Source: Lachnotalea sp041821265 (GTDB lineage Bacteria > Bacillota > Clostridia > Lachnospirales > Lachnospiraceae). Taken from it: a DNA stretch of 64,000 nt. A program made the translations under genes and the position numbers. Under the pieces are notes generated by a model. It was not told where the DNA came from. It searched no databases and saw only the letters and a list, made by a program, of their open reading frames with translations. Below, piece by piece: positions 25,471-34,211 of the stretch (its first letter is position 1; every line of letters starts with the position of its first letter). Location: NCBI GenBank assembly GCA_041821265.1, contig JBGUEQ010000006.1:1-64000 (forward strand). The letters run 5' to 3'.

Positions 25471-26985
25471 TTGAAAAAAATAACATTATGGATTATGTTT
25501 TTTACATTAGGATCAAAGATACTTGGATTTACTCGAGATATTATACTTTCATATTATTATGGAGCAAGCTATATTAGTGATGCCTACCTTGTATCACAAT
25601 TAATACCAATGAGTATACTTGAATTCATTGGACTTGGATTATTAACGGGTTATATTCCTATATATGATGATATAGATAACAAACTTGGTAAAGAAAAGAG
25701 CCAAAAATTTACGAATACTGTTGTTTGTATAATAATTTTGGTTAGTACTGTAATGATATTATTTGGTTTCGTGTTCACAAAGAATATTGTGCTTGTATTT
25801 GCATCGGGATTTGAAAGAGAGACTTTAGTTTTAGCAATAGGATTTACACGGATTACATTATTTACAATCTATTTTGTTACTTTGGGTTATGTTTTTAAGG
25901 GATATTTGCAAGTTCATGGGAAGTATTTAGTACCTATATTAGCAGGAATTCCTCTAAACATTATAGCTATTATTGGAATAATAATAAGCGTAAAAATTAA
26001 TGTAATGATATTGGCGGTGGGAAGTCTACTGTCAATTTTCGTTCAATTTTTGATTATGTTATTGTATTCTTATAAAGAAGGATACAGATTTCAATGGACA
26101 ATGCAACTTCAAGACGAAAATATTAGAAAATTATGGAAATTGGCACTACCGATGTTTTTGGGAATATCAGTAAATCAAATTAATGTTATTGTTGATAGAA
26201 CTTTAGCTTCTAGAATTGTAGTAGGAGGAATATCTGCTTTAAATTATGCAAATCGTCTTAATTTTTTTGTGCAAGGTATATTTGTTTTATCTATTGTGAC
26301 AGTAATGTATCCTATTATGTCTAAATTGGCAGCTAACCAAGAAATGGAAGAATTGAAAAATAAGATTAAAGAATCAATTAATGGAATAAATATATTGCTT
26401 GTACCGACAAGTATTGGAACTGTTATTTTTTCAGAAGAAATAATTCGTTTGTTGTTTGGGAGAGGTATGTTTAATACAGATGCACTTACAATGACGTCGG
26501 TTGCGGCTATATATTATTCAATAGGAATGGTTGCAGTTGGATTGAGGGAAGCTCTTTCACGAGCATTTTACTCTCTACAAGATACCAAAACGCCTATGAT
26601 TAATGCTAGTATTGGATTGGGAATAAATGTTGTTTTAAACATAATTTTATCTCAATATTTAGGAATTGGAGGTCTTGCACTTGCAACTTCAATATCTGCC
26701 ATTATAACTACGGGGTTTTTATTTATTAATTTGAGAAAAAAAATTGGTTCATTCGGTATGAAGCAAATTAGTATTTCTTTTTTGAAGTTTCTATTTGCCT
26801 CTTTGCTTATGGGAGTATTTGCTAAATTAAGTTTTAATTATTTCATAATATCTTTATCACAAACCATTTCATTGTTAATTGCAATTGGTATTGGCGCAGT
26901 ATCATACGGTGTGATTGTTTACTTTATGAAGATCGAAGATGTGGATATAATTGTTGATGTAATCAAAAAAAAGTTGAGAAGATAA
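25471..26985 (+). CDS. MurJ/MviN-type flippase, probable Wzx
   Basis: 504 aa with about 14 hydrophobic segments. TTG start after AGAAGGAAAA. N-terminus: LGSKILGFTRDIILSYYYGAS, then PIYDD, and later NQINVIVDRTLASRI and SRAFYSLQDTKTPM, all MurJ/MviN family signatures, in the MOP superfamily. Usually it flips lipid II. Here, inside a glycan operon with a Wzy-like and a Wzz-like gene and no dedicated PST-type Wzx, it most likely moves the lipid-linked repeat unit. A 110-bp AT-rich gap precedes it. Confidence 0.82.
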   Translation: MKKITLWIMFFTLGSKILGFTRDIILSYYYGASYISDAYLVSQLIPMSILEFIGLGLLTGYIPIYDDIDNKLGKEKSQKFTNTVVCIIILVSTVMILFGFVFTKNIVLVFASGFERETLVLAIGFTRITLFTIYFVTLGYVFKGYLQVHGKYLVPILAGIPLNIIAIIGIIISVKINVMILAVGSLLSIFVQFLIMLLYSYKEGYRFQWTMQLQDENIRKLWKLALPMFLGISVNQINVIVDRTLASRIVVGGISALNYANRLNFFVQGIFVLSIVTVMYPIMSKLAANQEMEELKNKIKESINGINILLVPTSIGTVIFSEEIIRLLFGRGMFNTDALTMTSVAAIYYSIGMVAVGLREALSRAFYSLQDTKTPMINASIGLGINVVLNIILSQYLGIGGLALATSISAIITTGFLFINLRKKIGSFGMKQISISFLKFLFASLLMGVFAKLSFNYFIISLSQTISLLIAIGIGAVSYGVIVYFMKIEDVDIIVDVIKKKLRR

Positions 26986-27190
26986 ACTATATAATTTATT
27001 TATTGAAATTAGAAAAGTTTTTAAGTCAACTTTAAGAATTAAATAATAATGTAGTTGAAAAGTTCTAGGGGATTTGAGTATATGTACAAAAAGATATCGC
27101 TAAGGGAGTGGAAAATAAGTAAAAATTATATAATAAGGTAATACAAAAATGGGTTTATTTATTTTTCGTGGAAAAGGAGATTATAAGTGG

Positions 27191-28732
27191 ATGGAAAAAA
27201 AACAGATATTCAATGAAGGTACAGAAATTGATTTGAAGAGTGCTATTATCTATATTTTACTAAGGTGGAAAATGATTGTTCTGAGCGGTGTTATTGCGGC
27301 ATTTTTCGGTTGTATAGTAGTATTAATTATGGGATATAAATACCAAAAAAATATAACAGATACACCTTCTATTAATGAGGAAGAAAAAGTGTTTTACGAA
27401 AATACTGAAATTACGGAAGAGTCTATTAGATATTACTTAAGCAAACAAAATTTAACAATAGAAGAAATATCAGATATAAGTAATGCATTAAATATAGTCA
27501 ATGGTTACAAGGAATTGTATCAGTCCAAATTAAATTATTTGAATAATTCTGAATTAATGAAATCTGATAATATTTATTGTTCCGAAACTAAAATTGCAAT
27601 AGATTCTGATGATAATAGTTTAAATGAAAAAATATTGGAAGGATATAAAGCATGTTTGATGTCTACACAGTTTTTGCAGTATTTAAAAGATAACTTGAAT
27701 TTAGACATTGATTTGAAATATTTAAATGAAATAATAAAATTAAATTTAGAAAATGAAACAAATTTAGTAAGTGAAACAAATGCATCAAATATACTATCTG
27801 GGATTAATTCGGATCACTACTTAACAATCACAATATATAACACAAAAGAGGATGTGTTAAATAGCATTTCGAATCTTCTGATTGAGTGGCTAAATTCTAA
27901 TTATAATGAGATTAAAGAAGCGAATTGTAATCATCAATTAATATTTGTTAGCAGTTCAATATATAATACAATAAATAGAAAATATTTAGAAATAAAAGAT
28001 GATCTATATAGTGAATTAATAAATATACCTGCACAAAGTAAAGATGTTGAAAATAATTTATCTGAAATCGAAGATACTTACTTTACTAAAATATATAGTA
28101 TATTATATGTTAAAGAGGAAACCAAGCAAGAAGATAAAATTGAGATGACTGAAATATCATATAATTACACATTGAATCTTGCAAAATATGGATTAATGGG
28201 CTTTATTGTTGGAATCATGGTTTCGGGTAGTATGATTTGTTTGAAAATAATATTTAGCGATTTGTTACAAACGGATAAAGAGTTGATTGATAGATACGGA
28301 TTAAATGTTATTGCTGGAATACAATGTAATAAATCAAAATATAAAAATCCTATTGATAAAATGTTGTTAAGAGTATTCTACAAAAACAACATATTTTATA
28401 ATAAAGATGACAATATAAATATAATTGCAAGTTTAATCAAAAAATTCTTATACAATAATAAATATAAAAATATTTTGATAACAGGAAAGATGAACCGAGA
28501 AGTTGAAAACTACATGATTGAACTAAAAGAATGTCTTGTACAAGAAGAGATTCATTTAGAAATAGCAGAGTCAATTATCAATAATTCTAATTATTTCAGA
28601 ATGTTAGAAAACATTGATGGAGCTATCTTGCTTGAAACAATAGGAGAGAGCTGTAACAATGAAATTAAAACTGAAATCAATATGTTGAAACTGCAAAATA
28701 TTAATATAGTAGGAGTTATAGCAGCATATTAA
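27191..28732 (+). CDS. Wzz-like protein fused to degenerate kinase domain
   Basis: 513 aa from the ATG at 27191, which has AAAGGAGA upstream; a longer form from 27149 is possible. Membrane segment 1 at about residues 27-50, a mostly helical external region with coiled-coil character (50-325), membrane segment 2 at about 328-353, then a cytoplasmic tail of 160 residues. This is the co-polymerase layout. The tail follows the strand order of bacterial tyrosine autokinases (YGLNVIAGI, NILITGKMNREVENYM, DGAILLETIG, INIVGVIAAY), but the Walker A lysine/serine loop is missing and there is no tyrosine cluster. It therefore probably regulates chain length without kinase activity. Confidence 0.68.
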   Translation: MEKKQIFNEGTEIDLKSAIIYILLRWKMIVLSGVIAAFFGCIVVLIMGYKYQKNITDTPSINEEEKVFYENTEITEESIRYYLSKQNLTIEEISDISNALNIVNGYKELYQSKLNYLNNSELMKSDNIYCSETKIAIDSDDNSLNEKILEGYKACLMSTQFLQYLKDNLNLDIDLKYLNEIIKLNLENETNLVSETNASNILSGINSDHYLTITIYNTKEDVLNSISNLLIEWLNSNYNEIKEANCNHQLIFVSSSIYNTINRKYLEIKDDLYSELINIPAQSKDVENNLSEIEDTYFTKIYSILYVKEETKQEDKIEMTEISYNYTLNLAKYGLMGFIVGIMVSGSMICLKIIFSDLLQTDKELIDRYGLNVIAGIQCNKSKYKNPIDKMLLRVFYKNNIFYNKDDNINIIASLIKKFLYNNKYKNILITGKMNREVENYMIELKECLVQEEIHLEIAESIINNSNYFRMLENIDGAILLETIGESCNNEIKTEINMLKLQNINIVGVIAAY

Positions 28733-28757
28733 ATATTATTTTGTGCTTGGAGGTATT

Positions 28758-31700
28758 ATGGATTTTAAATTTATTAAAAATTTTAACTATATAATAAAAT
28801 ATATTTCTATCCTTCTAATAGGTTTATTTTCTTCTGTTTATCTAACAGCGTATTTTTTTGGATTGATTGGAACAATAGAATATTTAGATGAAAAAAACTA
28901 TGTTTTAGATTGTTTGCCGGTTATTTCAGATAACATTGATTTACGTACCGATGGGTTATACGAAGTTTTAGATACATATGCATCCGTCATAATATCACCG
29001 AAAAATATTAATTATTATAGCTACTTTATATTAGATATTACCTCCGATGCAAAAAATGATATAGCTAAGGTAGATTTTTATGATGATATGACAGGTATAT
29101 GTAAGACGATCAAAGTTGATTTGTCGAAGAAGGAGCAAATAATTACATTTCCTAGTGATGGAGCTTCTTATTTAAGAATAGAATTTGAAAATATGGAAGG
29201 TCATAGTTTGAAATTTGATAAACTGCAATTTCGTACTTTAAAACCTTTTGAAAAATGGGGATTATTTTTTTCGATTTTACTCTTTTTAATGATATGTTAT
29301 TTTACTATATTAATTATCTTTAGAAACATTATAGAACAAAAAAAAATTAATTTAAATTATTATAAAATAGTAGATATTAATGTTTGCTTTTATCAAAAAA
29401 TTAAAAAAATATTTTTTGAAGAAATTAAATACAAAAATAAATATTATAAATCAATAAAATTTTTATCTATATTAGCAGTCTTGATTGCAATATTCTATAA
29501 AATGTACAGGGTATCATATATTAATAAGTATTATGAATTGGTTGTTTTTATTGGTATTGGATTATTGATAATTACAAAATTTATGGCCCAAGATAATAAG
29601 ACAAAGCATGAATGGCATAATCCTTTAGTCTTATCGTGGTTCGTACTTAGTATATTAATGATTTGTTCAGAACTAGTGACTAATCAAAAAATGGGTATGG
29701 TTGGATATTTTAATTTAATAATCTTTGGTTCATCATTTTATATAATAGGAGCAAGAATTGAATATGAAAAATTAATTGAATGTATTAGGACTGTAATTAT
29801 AATTACTTTCATAGCGTGTATTATAAAGTGTCTTTTTTTCTATAATGGAGGAGAAAACTATAGTAGATATTCAGGAATATATGGAAATTCAAATCAATTT
29901 GCATTATATGTGATTGTAGTTTTTGCTGTAGTTATATCTGATTTAGATTATTATATAGAAAAAGAGAAATTCAAATTTGGTATTATAATTGACATAATTT
30001 TTCTAGGCTTTTCATCATGTTTTTTATGGTTAACACAAACACGAACAACTTTGATAGCAATGGTGGGAATTGTTTTCTTTTGGCTTGTAAAAATTGTTGT
30101 TATGCGTAAAAAGTATAAGAATATAATGAAAAATTTGTTAATCATAGTGCTCCTTATAGTTACAGTTCAGTTTACATGGAATTTAAGTATATGGACAATT
30201 AACAATGTATCTTTAAAAAATAGTTCTGAGAAAGTTATTATAGAGAATATTGAAACACCATTAAGTATGACTGTATATGCAGCTGATATTCAGAATAGAG
30301 TAATTAGTACATTAAAAAATGCTTCTTCATTGAATAGATTAAGTAGCCAAAGAATTAAGTTTTGGATTTCACATTTGAGAAATATGAATTTGTTAGGGCA
30401 CAAAGACTACTTGTATATGGAGTCGCTAGCAGACGTCTCACCATCGCACAACTCAATTATAGGAATTATGTATAAATATGGTATCTTAGCAGGAATACCA
30501 TATATCATTATGCTCTGTTGCTCATTTTGGTATGCATTAAAATATTTTGTGAAGAATTCATTTAAAAGGAAAAATGCTATGCTCCCGTTAAACATAGTGA
30601 GTGCATTTATTTTGTGTGCTATGCTAGATACGATGGATGAAAGACCATTTTGGAAAATGCTATGGCTTGTGTATTACTTGATAATCGGATTTCTAATGAA
30701 TATGGAAAATGATGAAGTAATACAATCATGCTCGGATATTCGGGCTAATACTTATGAGCGAGGAAGCAAGAATACATGCAATAAATTAGAAAAATACACC
30801 ATAACCATAGGCATCATGATGATAATTGTGTTGAATCTGGGCAAATTTGTATGCTTAGGAGTGAATTGGTGGCAGACCAGAGTGCCCCCAAATAGTATAT
30901 ATACCGACAATATATTAGATAATGTAGGTCAAAATGCACCCATTAAATTACTCACGGTTACAGAGAGTAATGAACTCTACCCAAAAGAAGAAAAAATGCC
31001 AGAAGGTATGCAAGGAAGTTTTCCAGACTATGTTGAAAATAATGGATTTACTTATTTATATTTTCAGAATTTAGAAAGTAAACAGATCTCTTTAGCTGCA
31101 TCTATTGATGACAGTAAATGGGAAACTTATAGCAAATCTGTTTTGGAACCAGGAAAACTGGGGACATTTGATGATACAGCTATAACCAAAGCAGAAGTTA
31201 TATATTTATTTCCTTATTACTATATGTTCTATATTGGTGAAAATATGGAGGGCCAGACAGGATTAGGTCTTGCTACATCTAACGATGGAATTAAGTGGAA
31301 CAAAAAAAATATAAAAGGATCTTTTAAGGAAACAAATATAAAAGATATCGAGACAGTATTAGATTCGGAGTCAGCTATTATTACATTAAAATATAAAAAT
31401 GATCTATTTGAAATTGTAGAAGCACAATTCAATGTCTCCCAAAATCGAGACATGTCAGAATTTGATACAGAAGCGGATTGGAGTACCTCACTAATAACAA
31501 GTGATTCAGTGTTAAAAGGTTCATATGGAATAGAGGGAGAAACAGGAAGTAAGGGTGCATGGATGCAGTCAGAAGCATCGATTGACTTATATTATTTAGA
31601 TGGTGCTGAAACGTTGCATATAAAGGGTGAAATGCCATTAGATTTGCATATGCAAAAAGATGTTGACGCAGTTAATATGGTGGTCAGAATAAATGGAACG

Positions 31701-31892
31701 GAAGTATATACGAAAACATTTGAAGCGGCTGAGCCTTTTGATATTGTGATTCCAATCGACGACCTTAAAACCAAAAGTGATTTTATGCATATTCAAATAT
31801 CGACAGATTCAAGTGTTAATTTAAGTGAACTTGGAGTGTCGGCAGATGAGCGAGATCTGTCTTATCGGTTATTCTACATTAAGCAAGAATAA
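28758..31892 (+). CDS. O-antigen-ligase-like protein with large external tail
   Basis: 1044 aa; ATG at 28758 after GGAGG. Membrane segment 1, an external beta-type domain (about 35-165), then ten or so membrane segments (about 168-705) with SPSHNSIIGIMYKYGILAGIPY, the WaaL/Wzy_C-type histidine loop. After the last membrane segment come 340 external residues. About 750-890 resembles part of a five-bladed beta-propeller (PYYYMFYIGENMEGQTGLGLATSNDGIKWNK), and 920-1044 is a beta-sandwich-like module ending SADERDLSYRLFYI. Both parts resemble the end of the protein at 37551. Probably transfers or polymerises glycan outside the membrane. Confidence 0.7.
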   Translation: MDFKFIKNFNYIIKYISILLIGLFSSVYLTAYFFGLIGTIEYLDEKNYVLDCLPVISDNIDLRTDGLYEVLDTYASVIISPKNINYYSYFILDITSDAKNDIAKVDFYDDMTGICKTIKVDLSKKEQIITFPSDGASYLRIEFENMEGHSLKFDKLQFRTLKPFEKWGLFFSILLFLMICYFTILIIFRNIIEQKKINLNYYKIVDINVCFYQKIKKIFFEEIKYKNKYYKSIKFLSILAVLIAIFYKMYRVSYINKYYELVVFIGIGLLIITKFMAQDNKTKHEWHNPLVLSWFVLSILMICSELVTNQKMGMVGYFNLIIFGSSFYIIGARIEYEKLIECIRTVIIITFIACIIKCLFFYNGGENYSRYSGIYGNSNQFALYVIVVFAVVISDLDYYIEKEKFKFGIIIDIIFLGFSSCFLWLTQTRTTLIAMVGIVFFWLVKIVVMRKKYKNIMKNLLIIVLLIVTVQFTWNLSIWTINNVSLKNSSEKVIIENIETPLSMTVYAADIQNRVISTLKNASSLNRLSSQRIKFWISHLRNMNLLGHKDYLYMESLADVSPSHNSIIGIMYKYGILAGIPYIIMLCCSFWYALKYFVKNSFKRKNAMLPLNIVSAFILCAMLDTMDERPFWKMLWLVYYLIIGFLMNMENDEVIQSCSDIRANTYERGSKNTCNKLEKYTITIGIMMIIVLNLGKFVCLGVNWWQTRVPPNSIYTDNILDNVGQNAPIKLLTVTESNELYPKEEKMPEGMQGSFPDYVENNGFTYLYFQNLESKQISLAASIDDSKWETYSKSVLEPGKLGTFDDTAITKAEVIYLFPYYYMFYIGENMEGQTGLGLATSNDGIKWNKKNIKGSFKETNIKDIETVLDSESAIITLKYKNDLFEIVEAQFNVSQNRDMSEFDTEADWSTSLITSDSVLKGSYGIEGETGSKGAWMQSEASIDLYYLDGAETLHIKGEMPLDLHMQKDVDAVNMVVRINGTEVYTKTFEAAEPFDIVIPIDDLKTKSDFMHIQISTDSSVNLSELGVSADERDLSYRLFYIKQE

Positions 31893-31943
31893 AAATATGG
31901 AATAGTGGAATAGTTAAAAGTATGCTAAAATAAATATTTTTGT

Positions 31944-31980
31944 TAGCTGCCACGAAACATGGCAGCTATTTTCCTTTTTC
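31944..31980 (+). terminator. intrinsic terminator ending the Wzx/Wzy operon
   Basis: Perfect 9-bp stem TAGCTGCCA/TGGCAGCTA (31944-31952 and 31960-31968), 7-nt loop, then TTTTCCTTTTTC. The first strong terminator since 7.5 kb. Confidence 0.88.
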
Positions 31981-32009
31981 TTTACATTTTCCGCCACATG
32001 TCGTATACT
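31981..32009 (+). promoter_or_regulatory. sigma-A-like promoter of the wzm-wzt operon
   Basis: TTTACA (31981-31986), 17-base spacer, TATACT (32004-32009), about 75 bases before the wzm start and directly after the terminator. Confidence 0.6.
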
Positions 32010-32083
32010 AGAAATCGGTATTATTTTGGATATATATGCCTTAAAAAATTTGATGAGATTATAATGGAAAGAGGTATTTATAA

Positions 32084-32875
32084 ATGCTTAGAGGATTCAA
32101 TGATATATGGGAAAAAAGAAAACTCATAGAGACTCTGGCGAAAGCAGATTTTAGAAAGAAATTTGTAGGGTCCTATTTTGGTATTATGTGGATGTTTGTG
32201 CAGCCTATCGTTACGGTATTAATTTATTATTTTGTATTTCAAGTTGCAATGAAGGCAACGCCAGCAACGGACAAACCATATGTAATATGGCTTATCCCAG
32301 GGATAGTGCCATGGTTCTTTTTTAATGAAATATTAATGACAGGTACAAACTGTATGTATGATTATCAACATTTAGTGAAAAAAATGGTATTTAAAATAAG
32401 TATATTACCAATCGTGAAAACAATATCCTCCTTGTTTTTACATTTTATATTTATATGGATCATGTTGGTTGTTTATTTGATTTTTGGTGAAACACCATCG
32501 TTATATTGGCTACAGATTTTTTATTATATGATTGCAATGCTAGTTTTGGTAGTGGGAATGGTTTATTTAACATCATCTATTAATGTCGTTTTCAAGGACA
32601 TGGGTCAGATCGTGAATATATTTTTACAGTTTGGCTTTTGGTTAGCTCCGATTATGTGGGATTTATCGATGCTTCCAGAACAGTTTCATATATTTATAAA
32701 ATTAAATCCCTTTTATTATATTGTACAAGGATACAGAGATTCGTTTGTTTTCCATGTAGGTTTTTGGGAAAAGCCTGAGTTGACTGTCTATTATTGGGTA
32801 GTTACACTGGGTATATTTGCGTTGGGTGCGTTTATGTTTAAACGTTTGAAACCGCACTTTGCCGATGTATTATAG
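32084..32875 (+). CDS. wzm: polysaccharide ABC exporter permease
   Basis: 263 aa, ABC-2 permease with six hydrophobic segments. FVGSYFGIMWMFVQPIVTVLIYYFVFQ and NPFYYIVQGYRDSFVF are typical of Wzm/TagG/RfbA exporters. It pairs with the ATPase 11 bases downstream to export a complete, undecaprenyl-linked polysaccharide across the membrane. First gene of a new transcription unit. The ATG follows AAGAGG. In Gram-positives TagG-like permeases export teichoic acids, but the neighbouring Wzt has a long C-terminal domain, which favours a capped glycan. Confidence 0.9.
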   Translation: MLRGFNDIWEKRKLIETLAKADFRKKFVGSYFGIMWMFVQPIVTVLIYYFVFQVAMKATPATDKPYVIWLIPGIVPWFFFNEILMTGTNCMYDYQHLVKKMVFKISILPIVKTISSLFLHFIFIWIMLVVYLIFGETPSLYWLQIFYYMIAMLVLVVGMVYLTSSINVVFKDMGQIVNIFLQFGFWLAPIMWDLSMLPEQFHIFIKLNPFYYIVQGYRDSFVFHVGFWEKPELTVYYWVVTLGIFALGAFMFKRLKPHFADVL

Positions 32876-32886
32876 GAGGTCACTTA

Positions 32887-34200
32887 ATGAGTAGTACAAT
32901 TAGCGTACAAAATGTTACGAAGATTTATAAATTATATGATAAACCTTTAGATAGATTAAAAGAGTCAATCCATCCGTTTCATAAGCAATATCACACACCA
33001 TTTTATGCGTTGGATGATGTTTCTTTTGAAATTGAGAAGGGTGAAACAGTTGGGATAATTGGGACAAATGGTTCGGGAAAATCTACTATTTTGAAAATTA
33101 TTACAGGTGTATTGCAGCTGACCACAGGTGAAGCAAAGATTGCGGGAAATGTATCAGCTTTACTTGAACTGGGTGCTGGATTTGATATGGAATATACAGG
33201 GATAGAAAATATATATATGAATGGTGCTGTATTAGGATACAGCGAAGAAGAAATGAATAAGAAAAAGGATGAAATTCTTGAATTTGCAGATATAGGAGAC
33301 TTTGTCTATCAACCTGTTAAAACTTATTCAAGTGGTATGTTGGTACGCTTGGCATTTGCGTTGGCGATTAATGTGGAGCCTGAGATTTTGATAATAGATG
33401 AAGCATTAGCAGTTGGTGATGCATTTTTTCAGGCAAAATGTTTTCATAAACTGGAAGAAATCAAGGAACTTGGAACAACAATTTTGTTTGTATCACATGA
33501 CATTGTGTCAGTTAAAAAGTTATGTTCAAGAGCAGTATGGCTTGATAGAGGTAAATTGAGAGCAGTCGGTGATGCAAAAGAAGTATGTGAAAAGTATTTA
33601 AGTATGCAGATAGAAGAACAAAATAGAGAGATGTCTAAGTTGGTTAAGAATATGTCATTGGACAATACCGTTAATGATATTGCAATCGGAAGTAAGAAGA
33701 CATTTCGAGCTGTTAACTTAAGTCAATCAGTTGATGTTTCAGGTACAAAACAGGGTGAAATAATATCTTTTTATATTAGAAATGAAAAGGAAGAGGAAGT
33801 AACTGTTTTAGCAACGAAGAAAATTTATACATTTGGGATGTTGGTTAAATTTAATCAGGATATGGAAAATATTTTATTTGGTTTTGAAATGGAAAATGTA
33901 AGAGGTGTTAAATTGTTTTCCGTAAACAATTTCCTTACCGATGAAGTGCTGAAAAAGGTTTCAAAGGGAGAGCTATATGAAGTGGCATTTGAAATTGAGC
34001 TCCCACGGATATGTACTGGTGAATATTTGGTAAGCCCTTCCTTGGCGGCAGGTAATCAGGATAGCCATGTGGTACTTCAAAGAATTCATAATTATATGAA
34101 GATCACAATAGATAATGATGGATATAATTTATCCATTATAGATTTGGAGACAAAAGCAAACTTTACGAAATATAAGGAAGAAGATATTATTCTTTGCTAA
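32887..34200 (+). CDS. wzt: polysaccharide ABC exporter ATPase with C-terminal binding domain
   Basis: 437 aa. Residues 1-240 form the nucleotide-binding domain: GTNGSGKST (Walker A), YSSGM (signature), PEILIIDEALAVGD (Walker B) and FVSHD (switch histidine). The YKLYDKPLDRLKE and FYALDDVSFEIEKGE opening is typical of polysaccharide/teichoic acid exporters. Residues about 265-437 are a beta-rich Wzt_C-like domain, which in the E. coli O9a system recognises the modified end of the chain. That makes the adjacent methyltransferase gene a likely partner. The gene ends 11 bases before it. Confidence 0.9.
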   Translation: MSSTISVQNVTKIYKLYDKPLDRLKESIHPFHKQYHTPFYALDDVSFEIEKGETVGIIGTNGSGKSTILKIITGVLQLTTGEAKIAGNVSALLELGAGFDMEYTGIENIYMNGAVLGYSEEEMNKKKDEILEFADIGDFVYQPVKTYSSGMLVRLAFALAINVEPEILIIDEALAVGDAFFQAKCFHKLEEIKELGTTILFVSHDIVSVKKLCSRAVWLDRGKLRAVGDAKEVCEKYLSMQIEEQNREMSKLVKNMSLDNTVNDIAIGSKKTFRAVNLSQSVDVSGTKQGEIISFYIRNEKEEEVTVLATKKIYTFGMLVKFNQDMENILFGFEMENVRGVKLFSVNNFLTDEVLKKVSKGELYEVAFEIELPRICTGEYLVSPSLAAGNQDSHVVLQRIHNYMKITIDNDGYNLSIIDLETKANFTKYKEEDIILC

Positions 34201-34211
34201 GAGGTGTGAAA

